64,000 bases of DNA from Gammaproteobacteria bacterium. GTDB lineage: Bacteria > Pseudomonadota > Gammaproteobacteria > Acidiferrobacterales > Sulfurifustaceae. Below are positions 22,951-31,303 of the stretch, piece after piece. A program made the translations under genes and the position numbers. Positions within the stretch are counted from its first letter, which is position 1; each line of letters begins with the position of its first letter. The stretch lies in contig JAOTWF010000004.1 of NCBI GenBank assembly GCA_029863005.1, forward strand, positions 1 through 64,000. The letters run 5' to 3'. A model generated the notes under the pieces. That model worked only from the letters and a program-made list of their open reading frames with translations, did no database searches and was not told where the DNA came from.

Positions 22951-25116
22951 ATGGATGTTTCCCCTCTGATGGACGATCTCAACGACGTGCAGCGTGAGGC
23001 CGTGGGCGCCCCCCCGGGGCCGCTGCTGATCCTCGCCGGTGCCGGCAGCGGCAAGACGCGCGTGCTGACCCACCGCGTGGCTTGGCTGGTGGGTGTGGAA
23101 GGCATATCTCCTCATTCCATTCTGGCGGTGACCTTTACCAACAAGGCCGCCCACGAGATGCGCGGGCGTATCGAATCCATGTTGCAGTCACCGGTCGGCG
23201 GCATGTGGATCGGGACCTTTCATGGGCTGTCCCACCGTCTGTTGCGTTTACACTGGAAAGAGGCAAATCTCCCGCAAACCTTCACGATTCTTGATAGTGA
23301 AGACCAACTGAGGGTCATCAAGCGGATCATGAAGGGCCTCAACATGGACGAGGCCTATTGGCCGCCCAAGCAGGCAATGTGGTTCATCAACGGCCACAAG
23401 GAAGAGGGCCGCCGGCCGAAGGACATCGGAGAGGCCAATGACCCGACCCATCGCGAGTTGCGGCGCGTGTACGTGGCCTATGAGGAGACTTGTCAGCGTT
23501 CGGGGCTTGTCGATTTCGCCGAGCTGTTGCTGCGCGCCTTTGAGCTCCTGCGCAACAATGCCACGATGCGCGCGCATTATCAGGCGCGGTTCCGGCATGT
23601 GTTGGTGGATGAGTTCCAGGACACCAACCGGATTCAGTACGCCTGGCTGCAAATGTTCGTCGGCCCCGAGCGCAACCTGTTTGTGGTCGGCGATGACGAC
23701 CAGTCGATCTACGGCTGGCGCGGCGCCAAGGTGGAAAATATTCTGAAGTTCGATGCCGACTATCCGGACACGCGTGTCATTCGCTTGGAGCAGAACTATC
23801 GCTCCACCGGTACTATCCTGAAGGCCGCCAATGCCGTTATCGGCCACAACACCGGGCGCCTTGGCAAGAACCTTTGGACCGCGGGCGAAGAGGGTGAACC
23901 GATCGAGCTCTACACCGGCTACACCGATTTCGACGAGGCGCGCTTTGTGATCGACCGCATCCAGGATTGGGTCGCGCGTGGACACGCGCGTGCCGAGTGC
24001 GCGGTGTTGTATCGCTCGAATGCCCAGTCGCGGTTGTTCGAGGAGCGCCTGATCAACGAGGGCATTCCCTATCGGGTTTATGGCGGCCTGCGCTTCTTCG
24101 AGCGTGCCGAGATCAAGGATGCGCTCGCTTATTTGCGGCTCATAGCCAGCCGCCATGACGATTCTTCGTTTGAGCGCGTGGTGAACTTGCCCACGCGCGG
24201 GATCGGCGCCAAGACCGTGGACGCGGTGCGCAGCCACGCCCGCGGGGAAAAGATTTCCCTGTGGCAGTCGGCCCAAAAGCTGCTCCCTGAACCGGTTTTG
24301 CCGGCACGCGCGCGCGAGGCGTTAAACGGCTTTCTGCAATTGATTGAGCGCATGGCGGCCGAGACCGCGGACTTGGTGCTCGGCGATACCGTGGAACACA
24401 TGCTCGCCGGCAGCGGCCTGATCGAGCATTACAAAAAGGAAAAGGGCGAGAAGGCCGAATCGCGCGTGGAAAACCTGGAGGAGCTCATCAACGCCGCGCG
24501 TGGCTACGAACACGATGAGGCCGAAGGCCTTGATCCCTTGTCCTCGTTCCTGGCGCATGCGGCCCTGGAGGCCGGCGAGGGCCAGGCTGAGGCCTGGGAG
24601 GACTGTGTGCAGCTCATGAGCCTGCATTCGGCCAAGGGGCTGGAATTCCCGCTGGTGTTCCTCACCGGCCTGGAAGAGGGCCTGTTCCCGCACCAGCACT
24701 CGCTCGACGACCCGACCCGGCTCGAGGAGGAACGCCGCCTGTGTTACGTCGGCATGACCCGGGCGCGAAAGCACCTGGTGCTGACCCAGGCCGAGCAGCG
24801 CCGGCTGCACGGCAATGAGCACTACACCAGCCCTTCGCGCTTTTTGGGGGAAATCCCGGAAGAATTAATCCAGGAAATTCGCGCCAAGCCTGTGGTTTCG
24901 GCCTATCCCTCCTCTGGCCTGGCCAGAGGCCTGCCGGCGGATAATCCCCCGGCCGGCGGCATGCGCCTGGGCAGCCGGGTGCGCCACGGGACCTTCGGCG
25001 ATGGCGTGGTCCTGCGCTACGAAGGCCAGGGGCCGCACGCCCGGGTGCAGGTCAATTTCGAGGCTGCCGGCACCAAATGGCTGGTGATCGGCTACGCCAA
25101 ACTCCAATCCCTTTGA
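22951..25116 (+). CDS. uvrD: DNA helicase II UvrD
   Basis: UvrD is the 3'-5' superfamily 1 helicase of nucleotide-excision and mismatch repair. The 721-residue product has Walker A AGAGSGKTRVLTHRV, motif Ia TFTNKAAHEMRGRI, motif II VDEFQDTN, motif III VGDDDQSIYGWRGA, motif IV RLEQNYRST, motif V LHSAKGLEFPLVFLTG and motif VI RRLCYVGMTRAR. The C-terminal 45 residues form the Tudor-like tail (GSRVRHGTFGDGVVLRYEG). UvrD is preferred over Rep because of the tail and the GLDFxxV-type motif. Confidence 0.96.
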   Translation: MDVSPLMDDLNDVQREAVGAPPGPLLILAGAGSGKTRVLTHRVAWLVGVEGISPHSILAVTFTNKAAHEMRGRIESMLQSPVGGMWIGTFHGLSHRLLRLHWKEANLPQTFTILDSEDQLRVIKRIMKGLNMDEAYWPPKQAMWFINGHKEEGRRPKDIGEANDPTHRELRRVYVAYEETCQRSGLVDFAELLLRAFELLRNNATMRAHYQARFRHVLVDEFQDTNRIQYAWLQMFVGPERNLFVVGDDDQSIYGWRGAKVENILKFDADYPDTRVIRLEQNYRSTGTILKAANAVIGHNTGRLGKNLWTAGEEGEPIELYTGYTDFDEARFVIDRIQDWVARGHARAECAVLYRSNAQSRLFEERLINEGIPYRVYGGLRFFERAEIKDALAYLRLIASRHDDSSFERVVNLPTRGIGAKTVDAVRSHARGEKISLWQSAQKLLPEPVLPARAREALNGFLQLIERMAAETADLVLGDTVEHMLAGSGLIEHYKKEKGEKAESRVENLEELINAARGYEHDEAEGLDPLSSFLAHAALEAGEGQAEAWEDCVQLMSLHSAKGLEFPLVFLTGLEEGLFPHQHSLDDPTRLEEERRLCYVGMTRARKHLVLTQAEQRRLHGNEHYTSPSRFLGEIPEELIQEIRAKPVVSAYPSSGLARGLPADNPPAGGMRLGSRVRHGTFGDGVVLRYEGQGPHARVQVNFEAAGTKWLVIGYAKLQSL

Positions 25117-25219
25117 CCCCCGCCGTCCCTTGCATCCCCGGCAGATGAACTATAGTTAAAAGTAAGAAAAACCCAAGAAACACCGGTACAACCGGGTAGA
25201 GATAACAACGGGGATTCGC

Positions 25220-25978
25220 TTGAAGGAAACGAGGAGCGAGGGCGGTACGACGTTCAAGGCCATGCTGGCGATCGTGGTGATCATCTTCGCCGCCGCGGTA
25301 TTGATCATGTATGGCCTGCTCTATTTGGGCACACAGAACAACACCAATTTCATCCTCCTTGTCGGGATATTCACCGCCCTCGTCACGGCGCCTCCGATCT
25401 ACTGGCTGGTTCTCGGCCCGATCCGTCAGCAATACTTCCGACTCCTGCGAGGCGAGGGCGATGACGGTGACCTGAGTCAGGCGGCCATCATCGATCCGCT
25501 CACGCGCATCATGAACCGGCGTGGCATCACCGTCGGCCTGCTCGATGCCATGGCTCAGGCCGAGCGTTACCGCACCCCGCTGACAGTGGCCATGGCCGAC
25601 GTCGACCTGCTGAAAGAAATCAACGCCAGCTACGGCCGCGGTGGTGGCGATCGCGTGCTCAAGGACCTGGCCAGCGTACTGGCCGACGCCTTGCGCATGC
25701 CCGACAAGGTCGGGCGCTACGGCGGCGAGGAATTCCTGATAGTGCTACCGCACACGTCCCTGACCCAAGGGAAGAAGATTGTCGAGCGCATCCGAAGCTC
25801 GGTGAGCAAATGGGATTTTGACGTGGGCTCGAAGAAGATCCGTCTGACCATCAGCATCGGCGTAACGCAGTACAAGATGGGCGAGGACCTCGAGCAGCTC
25901 ATGTCACATGCGAGCCGGGCCCTGCAGGAAGCAAAGCAGGCTGGTCGCAACCGCGTCGTCGCCACCAAAAAACGTTAG
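25220..25978 (+). CDS. Membrane-anchored diguanylate cyclase (GGDEF)
   Basis: The 252-residue protein has two membrane helices (residues 15-36 and 42-66) and one GGDEF domain. The active-site motif is GGEEF in RYGGEEFLIVLPHT. An inhibitory I-site RMPD lies five residues before it, so product feedback by cyclic-di-GMP is expected. There is no recognisable periplasmic sensor domain. I use the TTG at 25220, preceded by GGGG; an ATG at 25262 is possible. The last 14 codons belong to a repeat copied again at 27370-27411. Confidence 0.92.
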   Translation: MKETRSEGGTTFKAMLAIVVIIFAAAVLIMYGLLYLGTQNNTNFILLVGIFTALVTAPPIYWLVLGPIRQQYFRLLRGEGDDGDLSQAAIIDPLTRIMNRRGITVGLLDAMAQAERYRTPLTVAMADVDLLKEINASYGRGGGDRVLKDLASVLADALRMPDKVGRYGGEEFLIVLPHTSLTQGKKIVERIRSSVSKWDFDVGSKKIRLTISIGVTQYKMGEDLEQLMSHASRALQEAKQAGRNRVVATKKR

Positions 25979-26112
25979 GACTTTCCTTCCGTTCCCCCCC
26001 AATTGTTGTAGCCTTCGGGCTTGTGCCGCTTGTTGGCGCCACGCACAATTCCAGTTCGTGTTTCACGGACAACAATCGACATGAAACGACGCGATGTCCT
26101 CCGGGGTGCCGG
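25937..26112 (+). repeat. Left copy of a ~175-bp direct repeat
   Basis: This covers the last codons of the GGDEF gene, the intergenic space and the first codons of a dctP gene. The inner 99 bases (26014-26112) match 27445-27543 with two differences; the outer part is more diverged. Together with the right copy it brackets the metallopeptidase-like gene. Confidence 0.9.
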
Positions 26113-26170
26113 GGAATTGGGGCCCAACGAAAGCGATTGTTACAAACCATTTCGGATTAGCTTAGGCTAA
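26081..26170 (+). pseudogene. Orphan 5' fragment of dctP
   Basis: From the ATG at 26081 the first 11 codons read MKRRDVLRGAG, identical to the start of the intact TRAP binding-protein gene at 27512. After that the sequence diverges, and the frame stops at 26170 after 29 codons. It is a decapitated copy left by the duplication that produced the flanking repeats, not a functional gene. Confidence 0.8.
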
Positions 26171-26234
26171 CTGGCAATGCGCCAACGTGAACGTCTACGC
26201 TGGCGATCGCAGAAAGATAAATGGGCGGGGAGGA

Positions 26235-27338
26235 ATGAAGCCGTTATTCAATAAATCCGCTTTGGGTGTTGCGGCGATTTGTCTTCTGATGGGGACAGGG
26301 CTGGTGCATGCCGATCATCTCGCTTCGCCGGCAGGACGCGCACAATGCTCGAAGGAGCGCCAACAGGCGCTCGACACCATCGTCCAGCGCAAACTGGAGT
26401 TCTATGAAGTCCAGTTTCCGGATATCCAGATTTTCCTGCTGATGAACGATACGCATCGCGCTCATCGCATGGCAGAGCTGCTCCGTCTGCTTGGTCAGGA
26501 CGCGGCCAACCTCGATTACGAACACCCACCGCGTTTGCGTGCGGACCTGCTCGAGGTTTCTCTCGATCGCGTGGAGATACTCTTGCATAACAATTTTTCA
26601 TCATCCGCACTGTTTCGTGTGGGAGAAAGCGGCCAGGCGCGCCGCCAGCAGCTGTGCGTCCTGACCCTGGATAGCTGCGGAATAGCCAAGGACAATTATC
26701 ATGCCACCCGTCACTTGTTGGATGTGCCTGAGCAGGTATTCGCGCATTTACCAGCAAAGCGGTATCTCGATGCCGACCAGCACCTTGAATTCGTGATCGA
26801 TCACGAGATCCATCATTGTCTTGTCGCGCACCGTGGCGAGCCGATTCCCATGTCCAAGCGTGAATATTGGGCGAGCTACATGCAATGGCGCAGCGAAAAG
26901 GGGGCGGACGTATATGGTCTGATCATGCATGCGTTCAAGTACGGGGCTGACACCAACTACGCCAACACCCTGACCGATATCCGGGGGATGTCCCTGCTCG
27001 TGGGCGATCCGGATCACTATAGCTGTACAGCGATGACGGCTGCCATGCAAAGGTTTCCTGAGCTGGCCGATAACGGGTCTGTCGTGGAGTCCGCTCTGAC
27101 AGTGGCCGCCAAATCGCGGAATGAGACCGATTGCGGTTACGAGGAGTATCTCAAATACCGTTACGCGGCTTCCCGAGCCATGCGCCGTTTCGGGATTACG
27201 GACCCCATCGGCCATGCGGTCTTGGGCGAGTTGTCCTACTACAAGCCAGAACCCGCCCGGGTCGACACGCTGCTGCGTGAAGCGTCGAAACATTACCAGC
27301 AGTTATTTGGTGTTCCGTTGCCGGGTATCGCACATTAA
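26235..27338 (+). CDS. Putative exported HEXXH zinc metallopeptidase-like protein
   Basis: From the ATG at 26235 (after GGGGAGGA) the 367-residue product starts with a signal peptide (LGVAAICLLMGTGLVHA). HEIHH at 190-194 fits the zinc motif HEXXH. Thirty residues later SEKGADVYG (220-228) supplies an E-x-x-A-D pattern like the third-ligand segment of M48-type gluzincins. Two cysteine pairs (Cys38/141/148 region and Cys263/300) could form periplasmic disulfides. I do not recognise the family; peptidase activity is inferred from the motif only. The gene is a single-gene insertion bounded by direct repeats of the GGDEF-dctP junction. Confidence 0.6.
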   Translation: MKPLFNKSALGVAAICLLMGTGLVHADHLASPAGRAQCSKERQQALDTIVQRKLEFYEVQFPDIQIFLLMNDTHRAHRMAELLRLLGQDAANLDYEHPPRLRADLLEVSLDRVEILLHNNFSSSALFRVGESGQARRQQLCVLTLDSCGIAKDNYHATRHLLDVPEQVFAHLPAKRYLDADQHLEFVIDHEIHHCLVAHRGEPIPMSKREYWASYMQWRSEKGADVYGLIMHAFKYGADTNYANTLTDIRGMSLLVGDPDHYSCTAMTAAMQRFPELADNGSVVESALTVAAKSRNETDCGYEEYLKYRYAASRAMRRFGITDPIGHAVLGELSYYKPEPARVDTLLREASKHYQQLFGVPLPGIAH

Positions 27339-27369
27339 GCGCGCACGAATAAAAGCTTTCGCTCGTATG

Positions 27370-27411
27370 CAGGCCGGGCGCAACCGCGTCGTCGCCACCG
27401 AGAAGTGTTAA
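27370..27411 (+). pseudogene. Orphan 3' fragment of the GGDEF gene
   Basis: These bases encode QAGRNRVVATEKC followed by a stop. The intact diguanylate cyclase ends QAGRNRVVATKKR, so this is a stray copy of its C-terminus next to the intact dctP, the reciprocal of the fragment at 26081. Confidence 0.8.
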
Positions 27412-27543
27412 TTTTCTCCCGTTGTTTCCCTTGTAGCCGCAGTCTTCGGGCTTGCGCCGCTTGTTGGCGCCACGCACAATTCCAGTTCGTGTTTCACGGA
27501 TAACAATCGACATGAAACGACGCGATGTCCTCCGGGGTGCCGG
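27370..27543 (+). repeat. Right copy of the ~175-bp direct repeat
   Basis: Matches 25937-26112: GGDEF C-terminal codons, intergenic bases and the first codons of dctP. The last 99 bases are 97/99 identical to the left copy. Confidence 0.9.
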
Positions 27544-28585
27544 ACTGGGGCTCTTAGGCGCCGCCGCCGCGGTCCGTGCCGACGATTCCCCAGGCATCCG
27601 CTGGCGCCTGGCTTCAAGCTTCCCCAAGAGCGTGGATGCCATCTACGGTGCCGCCGAGCGCATGGCGCGGCGCGTGGGCGAGATCACGGACGGCCGGTTC
27701 CAGATCCGCGTGTTCGCCGGCGGCGAGATCGTGCCGGGCCTGCAGGTGCTGGACGCGGTAGGGGCGGGCACGGTCGAGTGCGGCCAGACCGCCGGCTACT
27801 ACTACGTCGGCAAGAACATGGCCTTTGCTTTCGAGACTACGTTGCCCTTTGGTCTCAATGCACGCCAGCAGATCGCCTGGATGTATGCAGGCCCAGGGCG
27901 GGAGCTGATGCGCGACCTCTACAAGAGCCACGGGGTGCAGATGTTCCCGGGCGGCAACACCGGGGTGCAGATGGGTGGCTGGTTCCGTCGCCCGATCAAG
28001 TCCATTGCCGATCTTAAGGGCCTCAAGATGCGCATCCCCGGGCTTGGCGGGCAGATCATGGCGCGCTTAGGCGCGGTGCCGCAGACACTGGCCGGCGGGG
28101 ATATTTATCCTGCGCTCGAAAGCGGGGCGCTCGATGCCACCGAGTGGGTCGGGCCGTACGATGATGAGAAGTTAGGCTTTCACAAGGTCGCAAAACACTA
28201 TTACTACCCCGGCTGGTGGGAGCCGGGGCCGCAGATTTCGTTTTACGTCAATCTCAAGAAATGGCAGGAACTACCGCCGGCCTACCGCGCCGCTTTCGAG
28301 GCCGCTACTGTGGAGGCGAATCTTTACATGCTTGCGGAATACGATGCCAAGAACCCCGCGGCATTACAGCGCCTGCTCAAGCAGGGTGTAAAGCTGCATG
28401 CCTTCCCCAAGGACGTCATGCTCGCAGCGCGCAAGCTGGCCTTCGAGATGTACGAGGAAGAGGCGCGTAAGAACGCCGTGTTCCGGCGCATCTATGTCGA
28501 ATGGAAAAAATTTGCCGCCGCCGGCGACCAGTGGTTCAAGGTGGCCGAGTCGCCGTATGCTAATTTCATGCACTATGTGAAGTGA
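27512..28585 (+). CDS. dctP: TRAP transporter substrate-binding protein, DctP/TakP type
   Basis: The 357-residue periplasmic protein captures an organic acid and delivers it to the DctQM membrane pair. The N-terminus MKRRDVLRGAG followed by a hydrophobic stretch is a likely Tat signal. LKGLKMRIPGLGGQIM contains the family arginine that binds the substrate carboxylate. GAVPQTLAGGDIYPALESG and DATEWVGPYDDEKLGF, followed by YYYPGWWEPGP, match the alpha-keto-acid binding TakP group as I remember it, so a 2-oxo acid is a likely ligand. The permease genes lie 0.7 kb away on the opposite strand, with hemG between. I use the ATG at 27512; a GTG at 27452 would lie inside the repeat. Confidence 0.9.
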   Translation: MKRRDVLRGAGLGLLGAAAAVRADDSPGIRWRLASSFPKSVDAIYGAAERMARRVGEITDGRFQIRVFAGGEIVPGLQVLDAVGAGTVECGQTAGYYYVGKNMAFAFETTLPFGLNARQQIAWMYAGPGRELMRDLYKSHGVQMFPGGNTGVQMGGWFRRPIKSIADLKGLKMRIPGLGGQIMARLGAVPQTLAGGDIYPALESGALDATEWVGPYDDEKLGFHKVAKHYYYPGWWEPGPQISFYVNLKKWQELPPAYRAAFEAATVEANLYMLAEYDAKNPAALQRLLKQGVKLHAFPKDVMLAARKLAFEMYEEEARKNAVFRRIYVEWKKFAAAGDQWFKVAESPYANFMHYVK

Positions 28586-28631
28586 CTCCCGGGCAGACGA
28601 CTGGATAAAAGGGGACGGAGAACCATAATAA

Positions 28632-28687
28632 GGGGTCAGTATCCTTTTCTGATACATTCCAATTTTGCGTAACAGGGTACTGATCCC
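28632..28687. repeat. Palindromic element before hemG
   Basis: Inverted arms GGGGTCAGTATCC (28632-28644) and GGGTACTGATCCC (28675-28687) pair at 11 of 13 positions around a 30-base spacer. The GGGGTCAGTACCC wording is like extragenic palindromes associated with IS200-type transposases in Gammaproteobacteria. No transposase is present. Confidence 0.5.
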
Positions 28688-28699
28688 GTTTATTGAAAA

Positions 28700-29230
28700 A
28701 TGGCAAACATCCTTATTCTCTATTCAACCGTGGATGGCCATACCCGGAAAATCTGTCAGCGGCTGCAGCAGGTCATCGAGCAGCAGGCCCATCGGGTCAA
28801 ACTGGCTTCCGTGATTGAGGCTGCCGAGGCGGATCTGAAATCGTTCGACAAGATCGTGATTGGCGCCAGCATCCGCTATGGCAAACATCGCCCGGAAGTT
28901 TTCGAATTCGCCGAAAGGAACAGGCTAGTCCTGGATAGCAAACCCAATGCCTTTTTCACGGTCAACGTCGTGGCACGCAAACCGGAAAAAAGCCGACCGG
29001 AAACCAATCCCTATATGAAGAAGTTCCGGGAAAAGTCAGCCTGGCAACCCAAGGAATTGGCAGTCTTCGCGGGCAAGATCGACTATCAGAATTACCGCTT
29101 CTGGGATCGGCAGATAATAAGATTCATCATGTGGATTACTAAGGGACCTACCGATCCGAATACAGTGGCGGAATTTACCAACTGGGAGGAAGTGGAAGCC
29201 TTTGGGCAGCGTGTCTGCGTGATGAAATAA
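28700..29230 (+). CDS. hemG: Menaquinone-/flavodoxin-type protoporphyrinogen oxidase HemG
   Basis: HemG oxidises protoporphyrinogen IX to protoporphyrin IX and passes electrons to the respiratory quinone. The 176-residue flavodoxin fold has the FMN phosphate loop STVDGHTRKI, the GASIRYGKH segment, the HemG-specific NVVARKPEKSRPETNPYMKKF and the C-terminal TDPNTVAEFTNWEEV. Length and motifs match the E. coli enzyme. The ribosome site is weak. HemL and HemH are encoded 10-14 kb downstream. Confidence 0.93.
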   Translation: MANILILYSTVDGHTRKICQRLQQVIEQQAHRVKLASVIEAAEADLKSFDKIVIGASIRYGKHRPEVFEFAERNRLVLDSKPNAFFTVNVVARKPEKSRPETNPYMKKFREKSAWQPKELAVFAGKIDYQNYRFWDRQIIRFIMWITKGPTDPNTVAEFTNWEEVEAFGQRVCVMK

Positions 29231-29301
29231 CAAAGGATCGTATTAGAACACACGCCCCGTCATTCAAGTCAGTTGTGAGTCGGCGCCGCTTGATGCAAGC
29301 G

Positions 29302-30702
29302 TTACCGCCACTCCGGCGGCAGCAGGTAGCCAGCCCCGGGGTCGGATTCCACCGGTACTTCCACGATCCCGCTCTCGGTAGTAATTGACGCATGCCCCAC
29401 GATCTCCGGAAAGATAATCACCATCGCCACCATCAACACTTGTAATCCCACGAACGGTACCGCACCCCAGTAGATGTCGGAGGTAGCGATGCTTTTTGGC
29501 GCGACACTGCGCAGATAAAACAAGGCGAAGCCAAACGGCGGGTGCAGGAAGGAGGTCTGCATATTGATGCCGAGCAGCACCCCGAACCAGATTGGGTCGA
29601 TGCCGAGTGCTACGGCCGCCGGCGCCAGCAGCGGCACCACAATGAAGGCGATCTCGAAGAAGTCGAGAAAGAAGGCGAGTGCGAACACCAGCAAGTTCAC
29701 GACGATCAGAAAGCCGATCGCCCCCCCCGGCAATTGGGTTAACAGGCCCTCGACCCAGAGATCGCCGTCCACACCGCGGAACACAAGGCTGAATACGGTC
29801 GACCCAATGAGAATGAAAATCACGAAGGAGGTCAACCGTGCGGTCGAGTCCATGGCCTGCTTTGCTACATCCAGCGTCAGGCACCGGCGCAATGCCGCCA
29901 GCACCAGCGCCCCGGCCGCGCCCAACGCTCCTCCTTCGGTGGGTGTGGCAATGCCGAGAAAAATCGTCCCCAGCACCAGGAATATCAGCACCAGCGGTGG
30001 GATCAGCGACACCACCACGCGTCGGGCCAATGCCGTGCCGCGCAGGGTGCGGGCCTTCTCCGGCAGGGCCGGAGCCGCCGCTGGCTTGACTAGCGTGACG
30101 CCAAAAACGTAACACAAATACATCCCGGCCAGCACCAGCGCCGGGGCCAAGGCGCCGGCGTACATGTCGCCGACCGAGGCGCCGAGCTGGTCGGCGAGCA
30201 CGATCAGCACGATCGAGGGCGGCACGATCTGCGCCAGTGTGCCGGAGGCAGTGATCACGCCGCTCGCGAGGCGCTTGTCGTAGCCGTAACGCAGCATGAT
30301 GGGCAGCGAGATCAGGCCCATGGCGATCACGGTCGCCGCCATCACGCCGGTGGTGGCGGCCAGCAGCGCACCGACAAGCACGACGGCAAAGGCGAGCCCG
30401 CCGCGCACGCGGCCGAAAAGCTGGCCGACGGTGTCGAGGAGTTCCTCGGCCATGCCACTGCGCTCCAGCACCAGCCCCATGAAGGTGAAAAAGGGAATCG
30501 CGAGCAACGTCGGATTGGTGACGATGCCGTAGACCCGCTCGGGCAATGCCTGCATCAGAGTTAAATCGAAGAATCCCGATTGGATACCGATAATGGCAAA
30601 CAATAATCCATTCGCCGCGAGTGCGAATGCGACCGGATAACCGAGCAACAGGAAAATCGCCAATCCGGCAAACATGAGCGGCGCCATGACGGCGAAACTC
30701 AT
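29302..30702 (-). CDS. dctM: TRAP transporter large permease DctM
   Basis: The 466-residue protein has about 12 membrane helices and is the transport subunit, moving substrate with sodium. Family landmarks are the N-terminal MFAGLAIFLLLGYPVAFAL, the IPFFTFMGLVLERSGMAEELL block, GVITASGTLAQIVPPSIVLIVL and TPTEGGALGAAGAL. The start overlaps the dctQ stop as ATGA, so translation is coupled. Its periplasmic partner is presumably the DctP encoded at 27.5 kb. Confidence 0.95.
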   Translation of the reverse strand: MSFAVMAPLMFAGLAIFLLLGYPVAFALAANGLLFAIIGIQSGFFDLTLMQALPERVYGIVTNPTLLAIPFFTFMGLVLERSGMAEELLDTVGQLFGRVRGGLAFAVVLVGALLAATTGVMAATVIAMGLISLPIMLRYGYDKRLASGVITASGTLAQIVPPSIVLIVLADQLGASVGDMYAGALAPALVLAGMYLCYVFGVTLVKPAAAPALPEKARTLRGTALARRVVVSLIPPLVLIFLVLGTIFLGIATPTEGGALGAAGALVLAALRRCLTLDVAKQAMDSTARLTSFVIFILIGSTVFSLVFRGVDGDLWVEGLLTQLPGGAIGFLIVVNLLVFALAFFLDFFEIAFIVVPLLAPAAVALGIDPIWFGVLLGINMQTSFLHPPFGFALFYLRSVAPKSIATSDIYWGAVPFVGLQVLMVAMVIIFPEIVGHASITTESGIVEVPVESDPGAGYLLPPEWR

Positions 30703-31238
30703 ACTTCCTCCCGCGGCGACTCATGCGAGAGTTTAATTTCACCGCGCAAGAAGGCGATGCGTCTAATAATTTCAGCCACGCCCTGAAGCGCGAGCAGGGT
30801 AAAGCCGAGCGGAATGAGCAGGCGCACCGGCCAACGGATGAGACCGCCGGCATCGGGCGATACCTCGCCACTTTGAAACGAATCCAAGAAACCCGGGACG
30901 GCGAACCACACCATGAGCCCGCACAGCGGCAGCAGGAACAGCAACGTCCCGAAAAGATCAATCCACGCCTGCGCGCGTGCCGAGAAACGCCCGAAGATGA
31001 CGTCGATGCGCACATGGCCGTTGTGCTTCAGGGTGTAACCGGCGGCGAGCAGAATGATGGCAGCGAATAAGTACCACTGGATTTCGAGCCAAGCGTTGGA
31101 GGAGCGCCCGAGCCCATAGCGCGCCAGCGCATTCAGCGCCGAGATAAGGGTTGCCACGCCCACGAGCCACTGCACCGCGCGACCGATGAATTCATTGACA
31201 GCGTCAATAGCCCGGGCGATGGCATTAAGGAATTTCAT
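30699..31238 (-). CDS. dctQ: TRAP transporter small permease DctQ
   Basis: The 179-residue protein has four membrane helices. AIDAVNEFIGRAVQWLVG at the N-terminus, SSNAWLEIQWYLFAAIILLAAGYTL, the NGHVRIDVIFGRFSARAQAW loop and the last helix LLIPLGFTLLALQGVAEIIRR are typical of DctQ. It supports DctM and contacts the binding protein. Coupled to dctM by a 4-base overlap. Confidence 0.92.
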   Translation of the reverse strand: MKFLNAIARAIDAVNEFIGRAVQWLVGVATLISALNALARYGLGRSSNAWLEIQWYLFAAIILLAAGYTLKHNGHVRIDVIFGRFSARAQAWIDLFGTLLFLLPLCGLMVWFAVPGFLDSFQSGEVSPDAGGLIRWPVRLLIPLGFTLLALQGVAEIIRRIAFLRGEIKLSHESPREEV

Positions 31239-31303
31239 GCATCGTTATTCTTTGAAATAACGGCCAAGACTACCGGGATTGGAACAAAGGCTGAAGCCGT
31301 GGT

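Noticed and set aside
27483-27511. lac-operator-like wording (CGGATAACAAT) before dctP
   Set aside because: Short chance match without palindromic symmetry and without a LacI-type gene nearby.
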